Below, piece after piece: positions 9,671 to 19,224 of a stretch of 64,000 nucleotides of DNA. The position numbers and the translations under genes are program-made. Within the stretch, counting starts at the first letter, position 1. Every line of letters starts with the position of its first letter. Source of the DNA: Flavobacterium azooxidireducens (GTDB taxonomy: Bacteria; Bacteroidota; Bacteroidia; Flavobacteriales; Flavobacteriaceae); assembly GCF_023195775.1 (NCBI RefSeq), contig NZ_CP096205.1, positions 3,369,001 through 3,433,000 on the forward strand, given 5' to 3'. The notes under the pieces are model-generated. The model did not search any database. It was not told the origin of the DNA and was given only the letters and a program-made list of their open reading frames with translations.

Positions 9671-9708
9671 AAAAACAGTAGTAAATTTAATTTGCTACTG
9701 TTTTTTTT
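9671..9708 (+). terminator. Rho-independent terminator after the small T9SS protein
   Basis: AAAAACAGTAG pairs with CTACTGTTTTT across a short AT loop, followed by a T tract. It closes the pectin locus. Confidence 0.85.
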
Positions 9709-9836
9709 ATCTAAAAGTAATTGGTTGAAAATACTATCATCAAAAGAATATTTTCTTCAAAAGTCTATATTTAAAGAATTTAAAAATTTACCGATTTGAG
9801 TTAGTTGTAACAAATTTTATTAAAAAATTTAAAACC

Positions 9837-10592
9837 TTATTTCAATCGCACATACACATGTTTAATTCCTTTTTTATCTGATTCACGTTCATGGATTTCT
9901 AACAAATGCGTAAGCGATTTCATTAAAGGAGTTAGTTTAGGAAAGCCAAAATTACGAGGATCAAATTCGGGTTTTTTCTTCACAATCAAATTGCCCACAT
10001 CACCCAAAAATGCCCAACCGTCATCATCTGCAATGTCTTCTATGCTTGATTCTATGATATCAATTGTGTCTACATCAATTTTGGTGAATATTTTTTCTTC
10101 TTTCCTTTTGTCAGACGAAGTAGCAGTAGTTTTCTTCTTTTTGGCACCTTCTAATACTTCAATAAAGATAAATCGGTCACAAGCACTAATAAAAGGTTTA
10201 GGAGTTTTTTGTTCGCCAATTCCAATCACTTTCATACCTGATTCTCGCAAACGAATAGCTAATCTCGTAAAATCACTATCACTCGAAACAATGCAAAAAC
10301 CATCTAATTTTCCAGAATACAATAAATCCATCGCATCAATAATTAAAGCAGAATCCGAAGAATTTTTTCCGGTTGTATAACCATATTGCTGAATAGGAGT
10401 GATGGCATTTTCCAGTAAAACTGCTTTCCACCCGTTTGCATTTGGTCGAGTCCAATCGGCATAAATTCGCTTTGTTGTAGGCGTACCATATTTTGCAATT
10501 TCTTCCATCATACCTTTCACATTGCTAAACGGAACATTATCGGCATCAATTAAAACCGCTAATTTTAAATCGTTATCGTCGTGTTTACTCAT
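9837..10592 (-). CDS. NYN-domain nuclease-like protein with C-terminal OST-HTH/LOTUS domain
   Basis: 251 residues from the ATG at 10592 (MSKHDDND); an in-frame ATG six codons earlier is less likely. Residues 10-150 are a NYN/PIN-like (LabA/DUF88) fold with the acidic residues expected for metal-dependent RNA cleavage: LIDADN (14-19), NSSDSALIIDAMD and VSSDSDF. A lysine-rich linker follows. The C-terminal ~65 residues (GWAFLGDVGNLIVKKKPEFDP...) match the OST-HTH/LOTUS RNA-binding domain. The family is linked to RNA turnover, but the bacterial members' substrates are mostly unknown. It is transcribed alone. Confidence 0.88.
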   Translation of the reverse strand: MSKHDDNDLKLAVLIDADNVPFSNVKGMMEEIAKYGTPTTKRIYADWTRPNANGWKAVLLENAITPIQQYGYTTGKNSSDSALIIDAMDLLYSGKLDGFCIVSSDSDFTRLAIRLRESGMKVIGIGEQKTPKPFISACDRFIFIEVLEGAKKKKTTATSSDKRKEEKIFTKIDVDTIDIIESSIEDIADDDGWAFLGDVGNLIVKKKPEFDPRNFGFPKLTPLMKSLTHLLEIHERESDKKGIKHVYVRLK

Positions 10593-10724
10593 ATCAATCA
10601 AATTTATCAATCAAATATACAGATATTAACACATTCTCATTACACTTTTTTTAAATTAAATAAGAGTTCGTATAAAACCAAAATCATTCTACAAAAAATA
10701 TTATGAAAGTAGTTTTGAAATCCT

Positions 10725-10732
10725 TATTTTTG
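10725..10732 (+). promoter_or_regulatory. Promoter -7 box TATTTTTG upstream of the oxoamine synthase
   Basis: An exact TAnnTTTG match 26 bases before the start codon at 10759. No clear TTG lies at the ideal -33 distance, so this is a partial match. Confidence 0.4.
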
Positions 10733-10758
10733 CCACGTTTTTTAACACACAAAAAGTC

Positions 10759-12018
10759 ATGGTAAAAGATTTATTCGAAAGAATTCAGAACAATAAAGGT
10801 CCGCTAGGAAAATGGGCATCTCAAGCAGAAGGTTACTTTGTTTTTCCTAAATTAGAAGGAGAACTTGGACCAAGAATGCAATTTCAAGGTAAGAATATTT
10901 TAAATTGGAGTTTGAACGATTATTTAGGATTGGCAAATCATCCGGAAGTTCGTCAAGCCGATATTGATGCTGCAAAGCAATATGGTGCTGCTTATCCAAT
11001 GGGAGCTAGAATGATGAGTGGTCACACAGATGCTCACGAACAACTAGAAAATGAATTGGCTGCTTTTGTAATGAAAGAATCAGCTTATTTATTGAATTTT
11101 GGTTACCAAGGAATCATGTCAACAATTGATGCATTGGTTACAAAAAATGATATCATCGTTTATGATGTTGATGCTCACGCTTGCATTATTGATGGTGTTC
11201 GTTTACATATGGGAAAACGTTTTACCTATCGTCATAACGACCTAGAAAGCATGGAGAAAAACCTTCAACGTGCCACCAAAATGGCTGAAGAAACAGGTGG
11301 TGGAATTCTTTTTATTACCGAAGGTGTTTTTGGAATGCGTGGTCAACAAGGAAAATTGAAAGAAATTGTTGCAATGAAAGAAAAATACAATTTCCGTTTG
11401 TTAGTTGATGATGCTCATGGCTTTGGAACATTAGGAAAAACAGGAGCAGGAGCAGGTGAGGAGCAAGGCTGTCAAGACGGAATTGATGTTTATTTTTCAA
11501 CTTTTGCAAAATCAATGGCTAGCATTGGAGCATTTATTGCTGCAGATAAAGATATTATTGATTACTTAAAATATAATTTACGTTCGCAAATGTTTGCAAA
11601 AGCTTTACCAATGATTCAAACTGTTGGAGCATTAAAACGTTTGGAATTACTACGTAATCACCCAGAATTAAAAGATAAATTGTGGGAAAATGTAAATGCT
11701 TTACAATCAGGTTTAAGAGAAAGAAACTTCAATATTGGTGATACAAACACCTGTGTTACACCGGTTTATTTAGAAGGTAGCGTTCCTGAAGCAATGGTTA
11801 TGGTAAACGATTTAAGAGAAAACTACGGTATTTTCTTGTCTATCGTAATTTATCCTGTTATTCCAAAAGGAATAATTTTGTTAAGAATGATTCCTACTTC
11901 ATCACACACACTTTCTGATATTGATGAAACACTTACTGCTTTTGAAGCAATCCGAGAAAAATTAGTAAACGGAACTTACAAAAAAATTGCAGACGCTACT
12001 ACGGTAGATGTTTCTTAA
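10759..12018 (+). CDS. PLP-dependent alpha-oxoamine synthase (serine palmitoyltransferase / cysteate acyltransferase type)
   Basis: 419 residues, class II PLP transferase of the AONS/KBL/SPT group: NWSLNDYLGL near the N-terminus, DVDAHACIIDG, the cofactor-binding DDAH (D217, H220) and the Schiff-base lysine K251 in STFAKS. Such enzymes condense an amino acid with an acyl-CoA. In Bacteroidota the homologues make sphingolipid bases from serine or capnine-type sulfonolipid bases from cysteate. Sequence alone does not separate the two. A biotin (AONS) or threonine (KBL) role is less likely because no bio or tdh genes are adjacent. Single-gene unit with its own terminator. Confidence 0.88.
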   Translation: MVKDLFERIQNNKGPLGKWASQAEGYFVFPKLEGELGPRMQFQGKNILNWSLNDYLGLANHPEVRQADIDAAKQYGAAYPMGARMMSGHTDAHEQLENELAAFVMKESAYLLNFGYQGIMSTIDALVTKNDIIVYDVDAHACIIDGVRLHMGKRFTYRHNDLESMEKNLQRATKMAEETGGGILFITEGVFGMRGQQGKLKEIVAMKEKYNFRLLVDDAHGFGTLGKTGAGAGEEQGCQDGIDVYFSTFAKSMASIGAFIAADKDIIDYLKYNLRSQMFAKALPMIQTVGALKRLELLRNHPELKDKLWENVNALQSGLRERNFNIGDTNTCVTPVYLEGSVPEAMVMVNDLRENYGIFLSIVIYPVIPKGIILLRMIPTSSHTLSDIDETLTAFEAIREKLVNGTYKKIADATTVDVS

Positions 12019-12037
12019 AACAAGATAAATTATAATG

Positions 12038-12074
12038 AAAAACCGCAAATTCAATTGAAATTTGCGGTTTTTTT
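12038..12074. terminator. Bidirectional terminator between convergent genes
   Basis: AAAAACCGCAAATT pairs with AATTTGCGGTTTTT, with a short loop and T tracts on both strands. It serves the oxoamine synthase and the convergent LOG gene. Confidence 0.88.
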
Positions 12075-12078
12075 ACTT

Positions 12079-12804
12079 TTAAAAATTCGGACTCAAATTG
12101 TATTTTTTGTAGAATGCATCGAGTACTTCAACTACTTCGTCTTCAGTATCAACTAATTTGATTAGATTCATATCATCCGGACTTGCATTTTTCTGCTTGT
12201 CAATCATCACATTTTTTATCCAATCTAGTAAACCTGACCAATATTCAGTTCCCACTAAAATAATTGGAAACTTGCCTATTTTTTTAGTTTGGATTAAGGT
12301 GATGGCTTCAAATAATTCATCCAACGTTCCAAATCCGCCCGGCATTACTACAAATCCTTGCGAATATTTGACGAACATTACTTTTCGAACGAAGAAATAA
12401 TCAAAATTCAAGTTTTTATCTTTATCGATATACGGATTAAAATGTTGTTCAAACGGCAAAACGATATTCAATCCAACCGAAGTTCCTTCGCCTCGATGAG
12501 CACCTTTGTTTCCGGCTTCCATAATTCCGGGACCACCTCCGGTAATCACACCGTAACCTGCTTTACTAATTTTATAAGCTACACTTTCGGCTAATTCATA
12601 ATATTTTTCACCAGGTTTTGTTCTGGCAGATCCAAAGATGGAAACACACGGACCAATTCTGGCCATACTTTCGTAACCATTTACAAATTCGGACATAATT
12701 TTAAAAATCGCCCAAGAATCATTCGTTCTTATTTCATTCCAGTTTTTTTGCTTAAAATTGGCCTGGATTCTATCATCGTCATTTTCGTATTCTATTACTG
12801 ACAT
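12079..12804 (-). CDS. LOG family protein (TIGR00730; putative cytokinin riboside 5'-monophosphate phosphoribohydrolase)
   Basis: 241 residues with a Rossmann-like lysine-decarboxylase-like fold. Hallmarks are VSIFGSAR, GYGVITGGGPGIMEAGN and the LOG signature PGGFGTLDE. Family members hydrolyse nucleoside 5'-monophosphates to free base and ribose 5-phosphate; older databases call them lysine decarboxylases, which is incorrect. It lies 29 bases downstream of uvrA on the same strand and may share its transcript. Confidence 0.92.
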   Translation of the reverse strand: MSVIEYENDDDRIQANFKQKNWNEIRTNDSWAIFKIMSEFVNGYESMARIGPCVSIFGSARTKPGEKYYELAESVAYKISKAGYGVITGGGPGIMEAGNKGAHRGEGTSVGLNIVLPFEQHFNPYIDKDKNLNFDYFFVRKVMFVKYSQGFVVMPGGFGTLDELFEAITLIQTKKIGKFPIILVGTEYWSGLLDWIKNVMIDKQKNASPDDMNLIKLVDTEDEVVEVLDAFYKKYNLSPNF

Positions 12805-12833
12805 CTATTTTTCTTTTTAATTAAACAAACATG

Positions 12834-15665
12834 CTAAAGTAATTCTTTTTTTAGAAACTGTGCTGTGAAGCTTTTTTTGTTTTTAACAATTTCCTCCGGA
12901 GTTCCTTTACAAATAATTTCTCCGCCGCCTTTTCCGCCTTCCAAACCAATATCAATAATGTAATCGGCTAGCTTGATAACATCCATATTGTGTTCGATAA
13001 CTAATACTGTATTTCCTTTATCAACTAATTTTGTGATGACTTCCATCAACACACGAATATCTTCAAAATGCAAACCGGTTGTGGGTTCGTCTAAGATGTA
13101 AAAAGTGTTTCCCGTATCTTTTTTTGATAATTCGGTCGCCAATTTAATTCGTTGGGCCTCACCGCCCGAAAGCGTTGTACTTTGTTGACCTAACGTTATA
13201 TAACCCAAACCAACATCTTGAATTGTTTTTACTTTTCGATATATTTTAGGAATGTTTTCAAAGAATTCAACTGCTTCATCCACCGTCATATTCAATACAT
13301 CTGAAATCGATTTTCCTTTGAAACGAATTTCTAATGTTTCTCGGTTAAAACGTTTTCCCATACACGTTTCACATTCCACATAAACATCCGGTAAGAAACT
13401 CATTTCGATGGTTCGAACACCGGAACCTTCGCAGGTTTCACATCTTCCGCCATTCACATTAAAACTAAAACGTCCGGCTTTGTAGCCACGAATCATTGCT
13501 TCGGGAGTTTGCGTGAACAGACTTCTGATTTCCGAAAAAACATCGGTGTAAGTAGCAGGATTGCTTCGTGGCGTTCTTCCAATCGGACTTTGGTCGATGT
13601 CGATTACTTTGTCAATATGTTCCAAACCTTCAATTTTTTTGAACGGTTGTGGTTTTTTTACCGCATTAAAAAAGTGTTCGTTTAGAATGGGATAAAGCGT
13701 TTCATTAATTAAAGTAGATTTTCCACTTCCTGAAACTCCGGTCACACAAATTAGTTTTCCCAAAGGAAATTCTGCCGTCACATTTTTTAAGTTATTTCCG
13801 GTTGCTCCCGATAATTTGAGCACTTTTCCATTTCCTTCACGACGTTTTTTGGGAATTTCAATTTTCATCTTCCCACTCATATACTGAGCCGTCATTGTAT
13901 TTTCTAATAATAACTGTTTTGGAGTTCCTTCGCTGATGATTCTTCCGCCAAAACGACCTGCTTTCGGACCAATATCGATTACCCAATCGGCACGTTCTAT
14001 CATATCTTTATCGTGTTCGACTACTAAAACAGAGTTGCCAATATCACGAAGATTTTCTAACGAATTAATTAAACGTTCATTGTCTCGCTGATGCAAACCG
14101 ATGCTTGGTTCATCCAAAATATATAAAACACCAACCAATTGCGAACCAATTTGTGTTGCCAATCGAATACGTTGAGCTTCACCACCCGAAAGTGATTTGG
14201 AACTTCGGTTTAACGATAAATAATTCAAACCAACATCCAACAAAAATTGTAATCGAGCTTTGATTTCTTTGGAAACTTCAATGGCGATGGCTTTTTGTTT
14301 ATCGGATAAATTTTCGTCTAAATTTAAAAACCAATATGCTAATTCCGAAATATCCATTTGCGATAAATCGGCAATGTTTTTATCATTTATTTTAAAATAT
14401 AATGCTTCCTTTTTCAATCGAGAACCGTGACATTCAGGGCATTCAATTTCATCCATAAATTCTTTTGCCCAACGTTTGATGGACGTTGAACTGCTTTCGT
14501 CAAATTGATTCTTGATGAAATTAGATATTCCTTCAAATTCAATTTTATATTCTTTGGTAATTCCCAACGTTTTCGATTGAACTGAAAATTTTTCTTTTCC
14601 GCCATTTAAAATCATTTCCATTGCTTCGGTTGAAATACTATCAACTGAATCGGTTAATTTAAAACCATATTTTTCGCCAATCGTTTCCAATTGCTTAAAA
14701 ATCCAATTCGATTTATATTCGCCAAGCGGAGCAAATCCACCTTGTTTGATAGTTAGTTTTGGATTTGGAATGATTTTTTTCAAATTAATTTCGTTCACTG
14801 TTCCCAATCCATTGCAATGATCGCATGCACCTTTTGGCGAATTGAACGAAAAATTATTCGGTTCCGGATTCGGATAAGAAATTCCTGAAGTCGGACACAT
14901 TAACGTTCGACTGAAAAACCGAACTTCTTTACTTTCGTGTTCAATGACCATCATTACATCATCACCGTGGTGCATCGCTGTTTTGATGCTATCGGCTAAT
15001 CGTTTATCGGTATTTTCATCTTCATCAATTTGCATTCGGTCGATGACAATTTCGATGTCGTGGGTTTTGTATCGATCCAATTTCATTCCGGCTGTGATGT
15101 CAACAATTTCGCCATTCACACGAACTTTTACAAATCCTTGTTTGGCGATTTGTTGAAATAATTCGGCATAATGACCTTTACGTGAACGAATGACCGGAGC
15201 CAAAATATTGATGCGTTTCCCTTTGAAATTTTCAACAATCAACTCTTTGATTTGCTCATCAGAATAGGAAACCATTTTTTCGCCGGTGTTATAACTGTAA
15301 GCATCAGCTGCACGGGCAAATAACAAACGTAAGAAATCATAAATTTCAGTAATGGTTCCAACGGTAGAGCGTGGACTTTTGCTGGTCGTTTTTTGTTCGA
15401 TGGCAATCACAGGAGAAAGTCCGTCAATTTTATCCACATCCGGACGTTCTAATCCGCCTAAGAATTGTCTGGCATACGCCGAAAAAGTTTCGATGTATCG
15501 TCGCTGTCCTTCCGCATAAATAGTATCAAAAGCCAACGATGATTTTCCCGAACCTGAGAGTCCGGTAATGACCACCAATTTTTCTCTTGGAATGGATACG
15601 TCAATGTTCTTAAGGTTGTGAACCCGAGCTCCTAAAATTTCAATCGTTTCGTCTGGTTGTTGCAT
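12834..15665 (-). CDS. uvrA: Excinuclease ABC subunit A
   Basis: 943 residues, full length. Two ABC ATPase halves are complete: Walker A GLSGSGKS (35-42) and GVSGSGKST in the second half; signature motifs [14 protein letters not shown] and [14 protein letters not shown]; Walker [14 protein letters not shown] and [13 protein letters not shown]. Zinc modules are visible as CPTSG...[19 protein letters not shown] and CETCEGSG...CETCMGKR. UvrA recognises DNA damage with UvrB at the start of nucleotide excision repair. The gene starts 108 bases from a divergent small Tudor-like gene. Confidence 0.99.
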   Translation of the reverse strand: MQQPDETIEILGARVHNLKNIDVSIPREKLVVITGLSGSGKSSLAFDTIYAEGQRRYIETFSAYARQFLGGLERPDVDKIDGLSPVIAIEQKTTSKSPRSTVGTITEIYDFLRLLFARAADAYSYNTGEKMVSYSDEQIKELIVENFKGKRINILAPVIRSRKGHYAELFQQIAKQGFVKVRVNGEIVDITAGMKLDRYKTHDIEIVIDRMQIDEDENTDKRLADSIKTAMHHGDDVMMVIEHESKEVRFFSRTLMCPTSGISYPNPEPNNFSFNSPKGACDHCNGLGTVNEINLKKIIPNPKLTIKQGGFAPLGEYKSNWIFKQLETIGEKYGFKLTDSVDSISTEAMEMILNGGKEKFSVQSKTLGITKEYKIEFEGISNFIKNQFDESSSTSIKRWAKEFMDEIECPECHGSRLKKEALYFKINDKNIADLSQMDISELAYWFLNLDENLSDKQKAIAIEVSKEIKARLQFLLDVGLNYLSLNRSSKSLSGGEAQRIRLATQIGSQLVGVLYILDEPSIGLHQRDNERLINSLENLRDIGNSVLVVEHDKDMIERADWVIDIGPKAGRFGGRIISEGTPKQLLLENTMTAQYMSGKMKIEIPKKRREGNGKVLKLSGATGNNLKNVTAEFPLGKLICVTGVSGSGKSTLINETLYPILNEHFFNAVKKPQPFKKIEGLEHIDKVIDIDQSPIGRTPRSNPATYTDVFSEIRSLFTQTPEAMIRGYKAGRFSFNVNGGRCETCEGSGVRTIEMSFLPDVYVECETCMGKRFNRETLEIRFKGKSISDVLNMTVDEAVEFFENIPKIYRKVKTIQDVGLGYITLGQQSTTLSGGEAQRIKLATELSKKDTGNTFYILDEPTTGLHFEDIRVLMEVITKLVDKGNTVLVIEHNMDVIKLADYIIDIGLEGGKGGGEIICKGTPEEIVKNKKSFTAQFLKKELL

Positions 15666-15773
15666 AGTTTTTTTGCAAAACGCAAAGTTACGATTTTAAC
15701 AGCAAGATTTATGCAGACAGATAAGAAGAATTTGTTAAACAATTTCTATTTTTGAAAAAATTAAATTTAGAAT

Positions 15774-16295
15774 ATGAAGATATTAGGAATTGGCTCCCGA
15801 ATTAAACATCCGGAACACGGAGCAGGAGTAGTTACAAACGTTACGGCCAAACATTATTGGGTAACTTTTATCGAAAGCGGATTAGAAACCATTGATGTTG
15901 ACAGCGAATTTGAAGTTATTGAAGCCTTGGAAGACGAAGTAGATTCAGTAAGTTTTTATGAAGTTGAAAAAACTTTAAAAAATCTGCTGCAAAAATGGTC
16001 TGATGTTACGCAAATTGTTCCGATTGCCGATAAATGGAAAGGCGGAAAATTAATTATGGAACCCGGTACGGCAACGCAAAACAAAGAAGTGCCAATTGAT
16101 ACTTTTTTTCATAAAATTATTATGGTTCGAGATCGTTTGAGAGTGATGGAGCAAAAAATAAATGCAAGTAATCTTGACGCAGCAGAAAAAGTGGATTTAC
16201 AACAGTATATCACTAGAATTTACGGTAGTTTAACTACGTTTAATGTGTTGTTTAAAAGTACGAATGATTATTTTGTGGGGGAGAAGAGTAAATAG
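15774..16295 (+). CDS. Small protein with N-terminal Tudor/SH3-like domain, divergent from uvrA
   Basis: 173 residues, not a named family that I recognise. Residues 1-50 (GIGSRIKHPEHGAGVVTNVT...WVTFIESGLETIDVDSEFEVIE) have the G-x-R-(V/I)-x-H-P-x-x-G-x-G-x-V pattern of the C-terminal Tudor domain of UvrD/PcrA helicases, and resemble CarD-type RNA-polymerase-interacting domains. Residues 55-173 look helical (EKTLKNLLQKW, KIIMVRDRLRVMEQKINAS). No signal peptide. The position next to uvrA suggests, but does not show, a role in repair or transcription coupling. Confidence 0.75.
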   Translation: MKILGIGSRIKHPEHGAGVVTNVTAKHYWVTFIESGLETIDVDSEFEVIEALEDEVDSVSFYEVEKTLKNLLQKWSDVTQIVPIADKWKGGKLIMEPGTATQNKEVPIDTFFHKIIMVRDRLRVMEQKINASNLDAAEKVDLQQYITRIYGSLTTFNVLFKSTNDYFVGEKSK

Positions 16296-16304
16296 TCTCA
16301 GGTT

Positions 16305-16344
16305 GCAGTCTCAGTTTACAGATATTACTGCCAACTGAGACTGC
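16305..16344. repeat. 12-bp perfect inverted repeat between convergent genes
   Basis: GCAGTCTCAGTT (16305-16316) and AACTGAGACTGC (16333-16344) are perfect complements with a 16-base loop. It lies between the Tudor-like gene and the convergent fic gene and could be a terminator, though it lacks a strong T tract. Its wording resembles other short intergenic repeats in this window. Confidence 0.7.
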
Positions 16345-16353
16345 GACTGAAAA

Positions 16354-17310
16354 CTATCTCATCCGTTTCCTATTCGCAATGTATTTTTCAATGGCTTTTT
16401 TTGTTGTAAACCAATTTCTACCTTCTTTGTGAGCATCAATTTTCCCTTGACGGGCTAGTAAACTGATGTATTCCTGACCATAAGGCAATTCATTTGGTTC
16501 GCTAACTATGTTGGAAATTTCTTGAAAATCATAATCATTGTCCGGCAATGAACTAATGTAAATATTCAGTGTTCTTTCCAAAGCCTGACTCATCAACAAA
16601 ATTAGTTTTTGATAATTTCCTGAATTGGCTTGATTGAGTGCTTCATAATATTTCTTTCTGTCATTTTTTAAGATGATAGCAGGTGGAAAACCTTTTCTCA
16701 TCAATAATAAATTCATCGCTAAACGAACTGTTCTTCCGTTTCCGTCAAAAAAGGGATGAATCCAAACTAATTTATGATGAAAAACGGTTGCCAACTCAAT
16801 ATCATTCAAACCAAGTGGATTTGTATTGACAAAATCAATCAATTCATCCAACAAATCGGAAACTTTATTGGCATTGGGCGGAACAAAATTTGCCCCGGTA
16901 ATACGAACACCACCATTTCTAATTCGTCCTGCAAATTCATCTTCAATCATTCGCAAAACTAATTCGTGTAATGATAAAATATCAATGCTCCGTAAAGTAT
17001 AATTTTCATCAACGAAAGAATACAAATAATCAATTGCTTTTTCATGGTTTTTGGCCTCAAAATGTTCACGAAGCGATTTGCCTTTTACGGTAATTCCTTC
17101 CTGCAAAACCATTTGAGTTTCACGCAAAGTCAATGTATTTCCTTCGATACTGTTGGAATTATAAGTCCATTCAATCGTTAAGGATTCTTTGATTTTATGC
17201 AAAGCAATTGAAGGAAGCGGTCTGCTTTGTTTTAAAACAGTTAGCTTTTCATACAATCGTTCAAATGTTGATTGAAATTCAGGTCGATATGATGTATCAA
17301 TATTCCACAT
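16354..17310 (-). CDS. Fic family protein (AMPylase type) with C-terminal HTH
   Basis: 318 residues. The catalytic Fic motif is intact: HPFFDGNGRTVR with H185, D189, N191, G192 and R193. An N-terminal inhibitory motif, S-x-x-x-E-G at residues 52-57 (SNSIEG), marks a self-inhibited class II enzyme, so the active-site arginine should be blocked until activated. The last ~45 residues (YGQEYISLLARQGKIDAHKEGRNW...) resemble an excisionase-like winged helix. Fic enzymes transfer AMP or related groups to target proteins; the target here is unknown. No separate antitoxin gene is next to it, consistent with internal control. Confidence 0.93.
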   Translation of the reverse strand: MWNIDTSYRPEFQSTFERLYEKLTVLKQSRPLPSIALHKIKESLTIEWTYNSNSIEGNTLTLRETQMVLQEGITVKGKSLREHFEAKNHEKAIDYLYSFVDENYTLRSIDILSLHELVLRMIEDEFAGRIRNGGVRITGANFVPPNANKVSDLLDELIDFVNTNPLGLNDIELATVFHHKLVWIHPFFDGNGRTVRLAMNLLLMRKGFPPAIILKNDRKKYYEALNQANSGNYQKLILLMSQALERTLNIYISSLPDNDYDFQEISNIVSEPNELPYGQEYISLLARQGKIDAHKEGRNWFTTKKAIEKYIANRKRMR

Positions 17311-17372
17311 AACCCAACAAAGATATTACTATCGGTTGGATAAAAAAAATATTCTATCCGATATTAAGAATA

Positions 17373-19187
17373 TTACTCAATAATCATATTCTTGAATCTA
17401 ACACGATAAGCTTCTAAAATTGAGGATTTTGATAACAAACCAATTACTTGATTATTCTTTAAAACCGGAAGAAATTCTTCTTCAGTTCGATCAAATTTTT
17501 CCATGATGGTATCCATGATTTCATCATAGTTTATTTGTTCTGCAGCAGGACGCATGATCTCTTGAATTTTAGTATATTTTACTTTATAAGAATTGAAAAT
17601 ATAAGGTCGGATATCTTCAAAATAGACCATACCAATCAATTCATTTTTATCATTTACTATCGGGAAAACAGATTGATTATGAGAAGAAATTTTAGTTACT
17701 AATTCTTCCAATGAATTTGATAATTTCAACGTCTGAATATTGGTTTGAATGAGATTGGAAGGTGTAATCCCGGAAAGAATATTTCTATCTCGATCATCGG
17801 TAAATACATCGCCTTTTGCTGCCAGATTTTTTATATCAAAAGAATACGGTTCATACCGTTTGGAAATAGCAAAGCTAATGGATGAAACCACCATCAGCGG
17901 CACCATTAAACTATAGCCGCTGGTAATCTCGGCAATAAGGAAAATGGCAGTGAGCGGTGCATGAAATAAGCCACTCAGAATTCCTGCCATACCAACCAAT
18001 GTAAAATTACTTACCGGTAGTTTAAATCCAATTTGGTTGAAAAATGTAGCTACAACAAATCCTAAATAAGAACCCACAAATAGGGAAGGAGCAAAGTTTC
18101 CTCCGTTTCCACCGCTTCCAATGGTGATACTGGTGGCATAAACTTTAATAAGCATGGTAGCTCCCACAAAAAGAAGTAAAACCCAAATATTATCTTTAAA
18201 TTTTTGAAGTACGGTGTTGTCTAAAATTTGTTGCGGATTGGTATTGGCGAGCATTTTTATACTTTCATAACCTTCGCCAAACAACGTAGGGAAAAAGAAA
18301 ATCAGAATCGCTAAAATAAAAGCTCCGTAGAATGCTTTTCGGATGGGTTTGAGTTTTGATTTTTCAAAATGATGTTCAATTTTTCGAAAGGTTCTGGCAT
18401 AATTTACGGAAACAAAACCTGAAACTACTCCCAATAGAATATAAAAAGGTAAGTTATGATAATCAAAATCCAATTGTTTACTGAACGTAAATAGAATTTC
18501 ATCTTTCAATAAAATAGCCGAAACAATCGCTCCGGTTGCAGACGAAATCATGATTGGAATAAAAGCTGTGATGCTCACATCCATCAAAACCACTTCAATG
18601 GCAAAAAGTACTCCTGCGATTGGAGCGTTAAATGCAGCAGCAATTCCGGCAGCAACTCCACAAGCCAAAAGCAACGTTCGGTCTTTATAACTCAGACGAT
18701 AATTTTGAGCAAAATTGCTTCCAAAAGCAGCTCCTGTAATGGTGATAGGCGATTCTAATCCGGCAGATCCACCCATGCCAACTGTAAGCGAACTGGTAAT
18801 AATCTGAGCATACATTTGCTTTTTCGGCATGATGCCCGATTTTTTGGCAACGGCATACATAATTTGAGATGTTCCTTTTTCGATGGAACCGTCTAATACT
18901 TTTTTAACTACAAAAGCAGTAAGCACAATTCCGATAATAGGAAGCGTACTGTTACTATAAGGTAAATGAAAAATTGAATCGATGTATTGTGCAAAAACGT
19001 ACACCCAGTGAGCAAAAGTTTTTAGTACGATTACAGCCAAAGCAGAGGAAATTCCCACCAAAAAACAGGCTAAATAAATAAATTGTCTTGGTGATAAAAA
19101 AGATTTTAAATAAAAAATAAATCCTTCCAATCTTCTGAAGTTCTTTCTGAAAAATGTTTTAAAGATTGATTTTTTTTGGTTTGGCAT
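17373..19187 (-). CDS. ClC-type chloride channel or H+/Cl- antiporter with two CBS domains
   Basis: 604 residues. The ClC membrane domain occupies about 30-450, with the selectivity-filter segments GGSAGLESP (the gating glutamate is E145, standing where canonical proteins have GREGP) and GSGGNGGNFAPSLFVGSYLG. The cytoplasmic C-terminus holds two CBS repeats (SLEELVTKISSHNQSVFPIVN... and IQEIMRPAAEQINYDEIMDTIMEKF...). It moves chloride across the inner membrane, possibly coupled to protons. It is transcribed alone, upstream of fic on the same strand. Confidence 0.95.
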   Translation of the reverse strand: MPNQKKSIFKTFFRKNFRRLEGFIFYLKSFLSPRQFIYLACFLVGISSALAVIVLKTFAHWVYVFAQYIDSIFHLPYSNSTLPIIGIVLTAFVVKKVLDGSIEKGTSQIMYAVAKKSGIMPKKQMYAQIITSSLTVGMGGSAGLESPITITGAAFGSNFAQNYRLSYKDRTLLLACGVAAGIAAAFNAPIAGVLFAIEVVLMDVSITAFIPIMISSATGAIVSAILLKDEILFTFSKQLDFDYHNLPFYILLGVVSGFVSVNYARTFRKIEHHFEKSKLKPIRKAFYGAFILAILIFFFPTLFGEGYESIKMLANTNPQQILDNTVLQKFKDNIWVLLLFVGATMLIKVYATSITIGSGGNGGNFAPSLFVGSYLGFVVATFFNQIGFKLPVSNFTLVGMAGILSGLFHAPLTAIFLIAEITSGYSLMVPLMVVSSISFAISKRYEPYSFDIKNLAAKGDVFTDDRDRNILSGITPSNLIQTNIQTLKLSNSLEELVTKISSHNQSVFPIVNDKNELIGMVYFEDIRPYIFNSYKVKYTKIQEIMRPAAEQINYDEIMDTIMEKFDRTEEEFLPVLKNNQVIGLLSKSSILEAYRVRFKNMIIE

Positions 19188-19224
19188 AAAAATTCAGTTT
19201 TAAACCGCTAAGATAAAACTTAAT

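Noticed and set aside
16354..17310. Fic gene as a toxin-antitoxin pair
   Set aside because: No antitoxin-like small gene is adjacent; the inhibitory motif is within the same protein.
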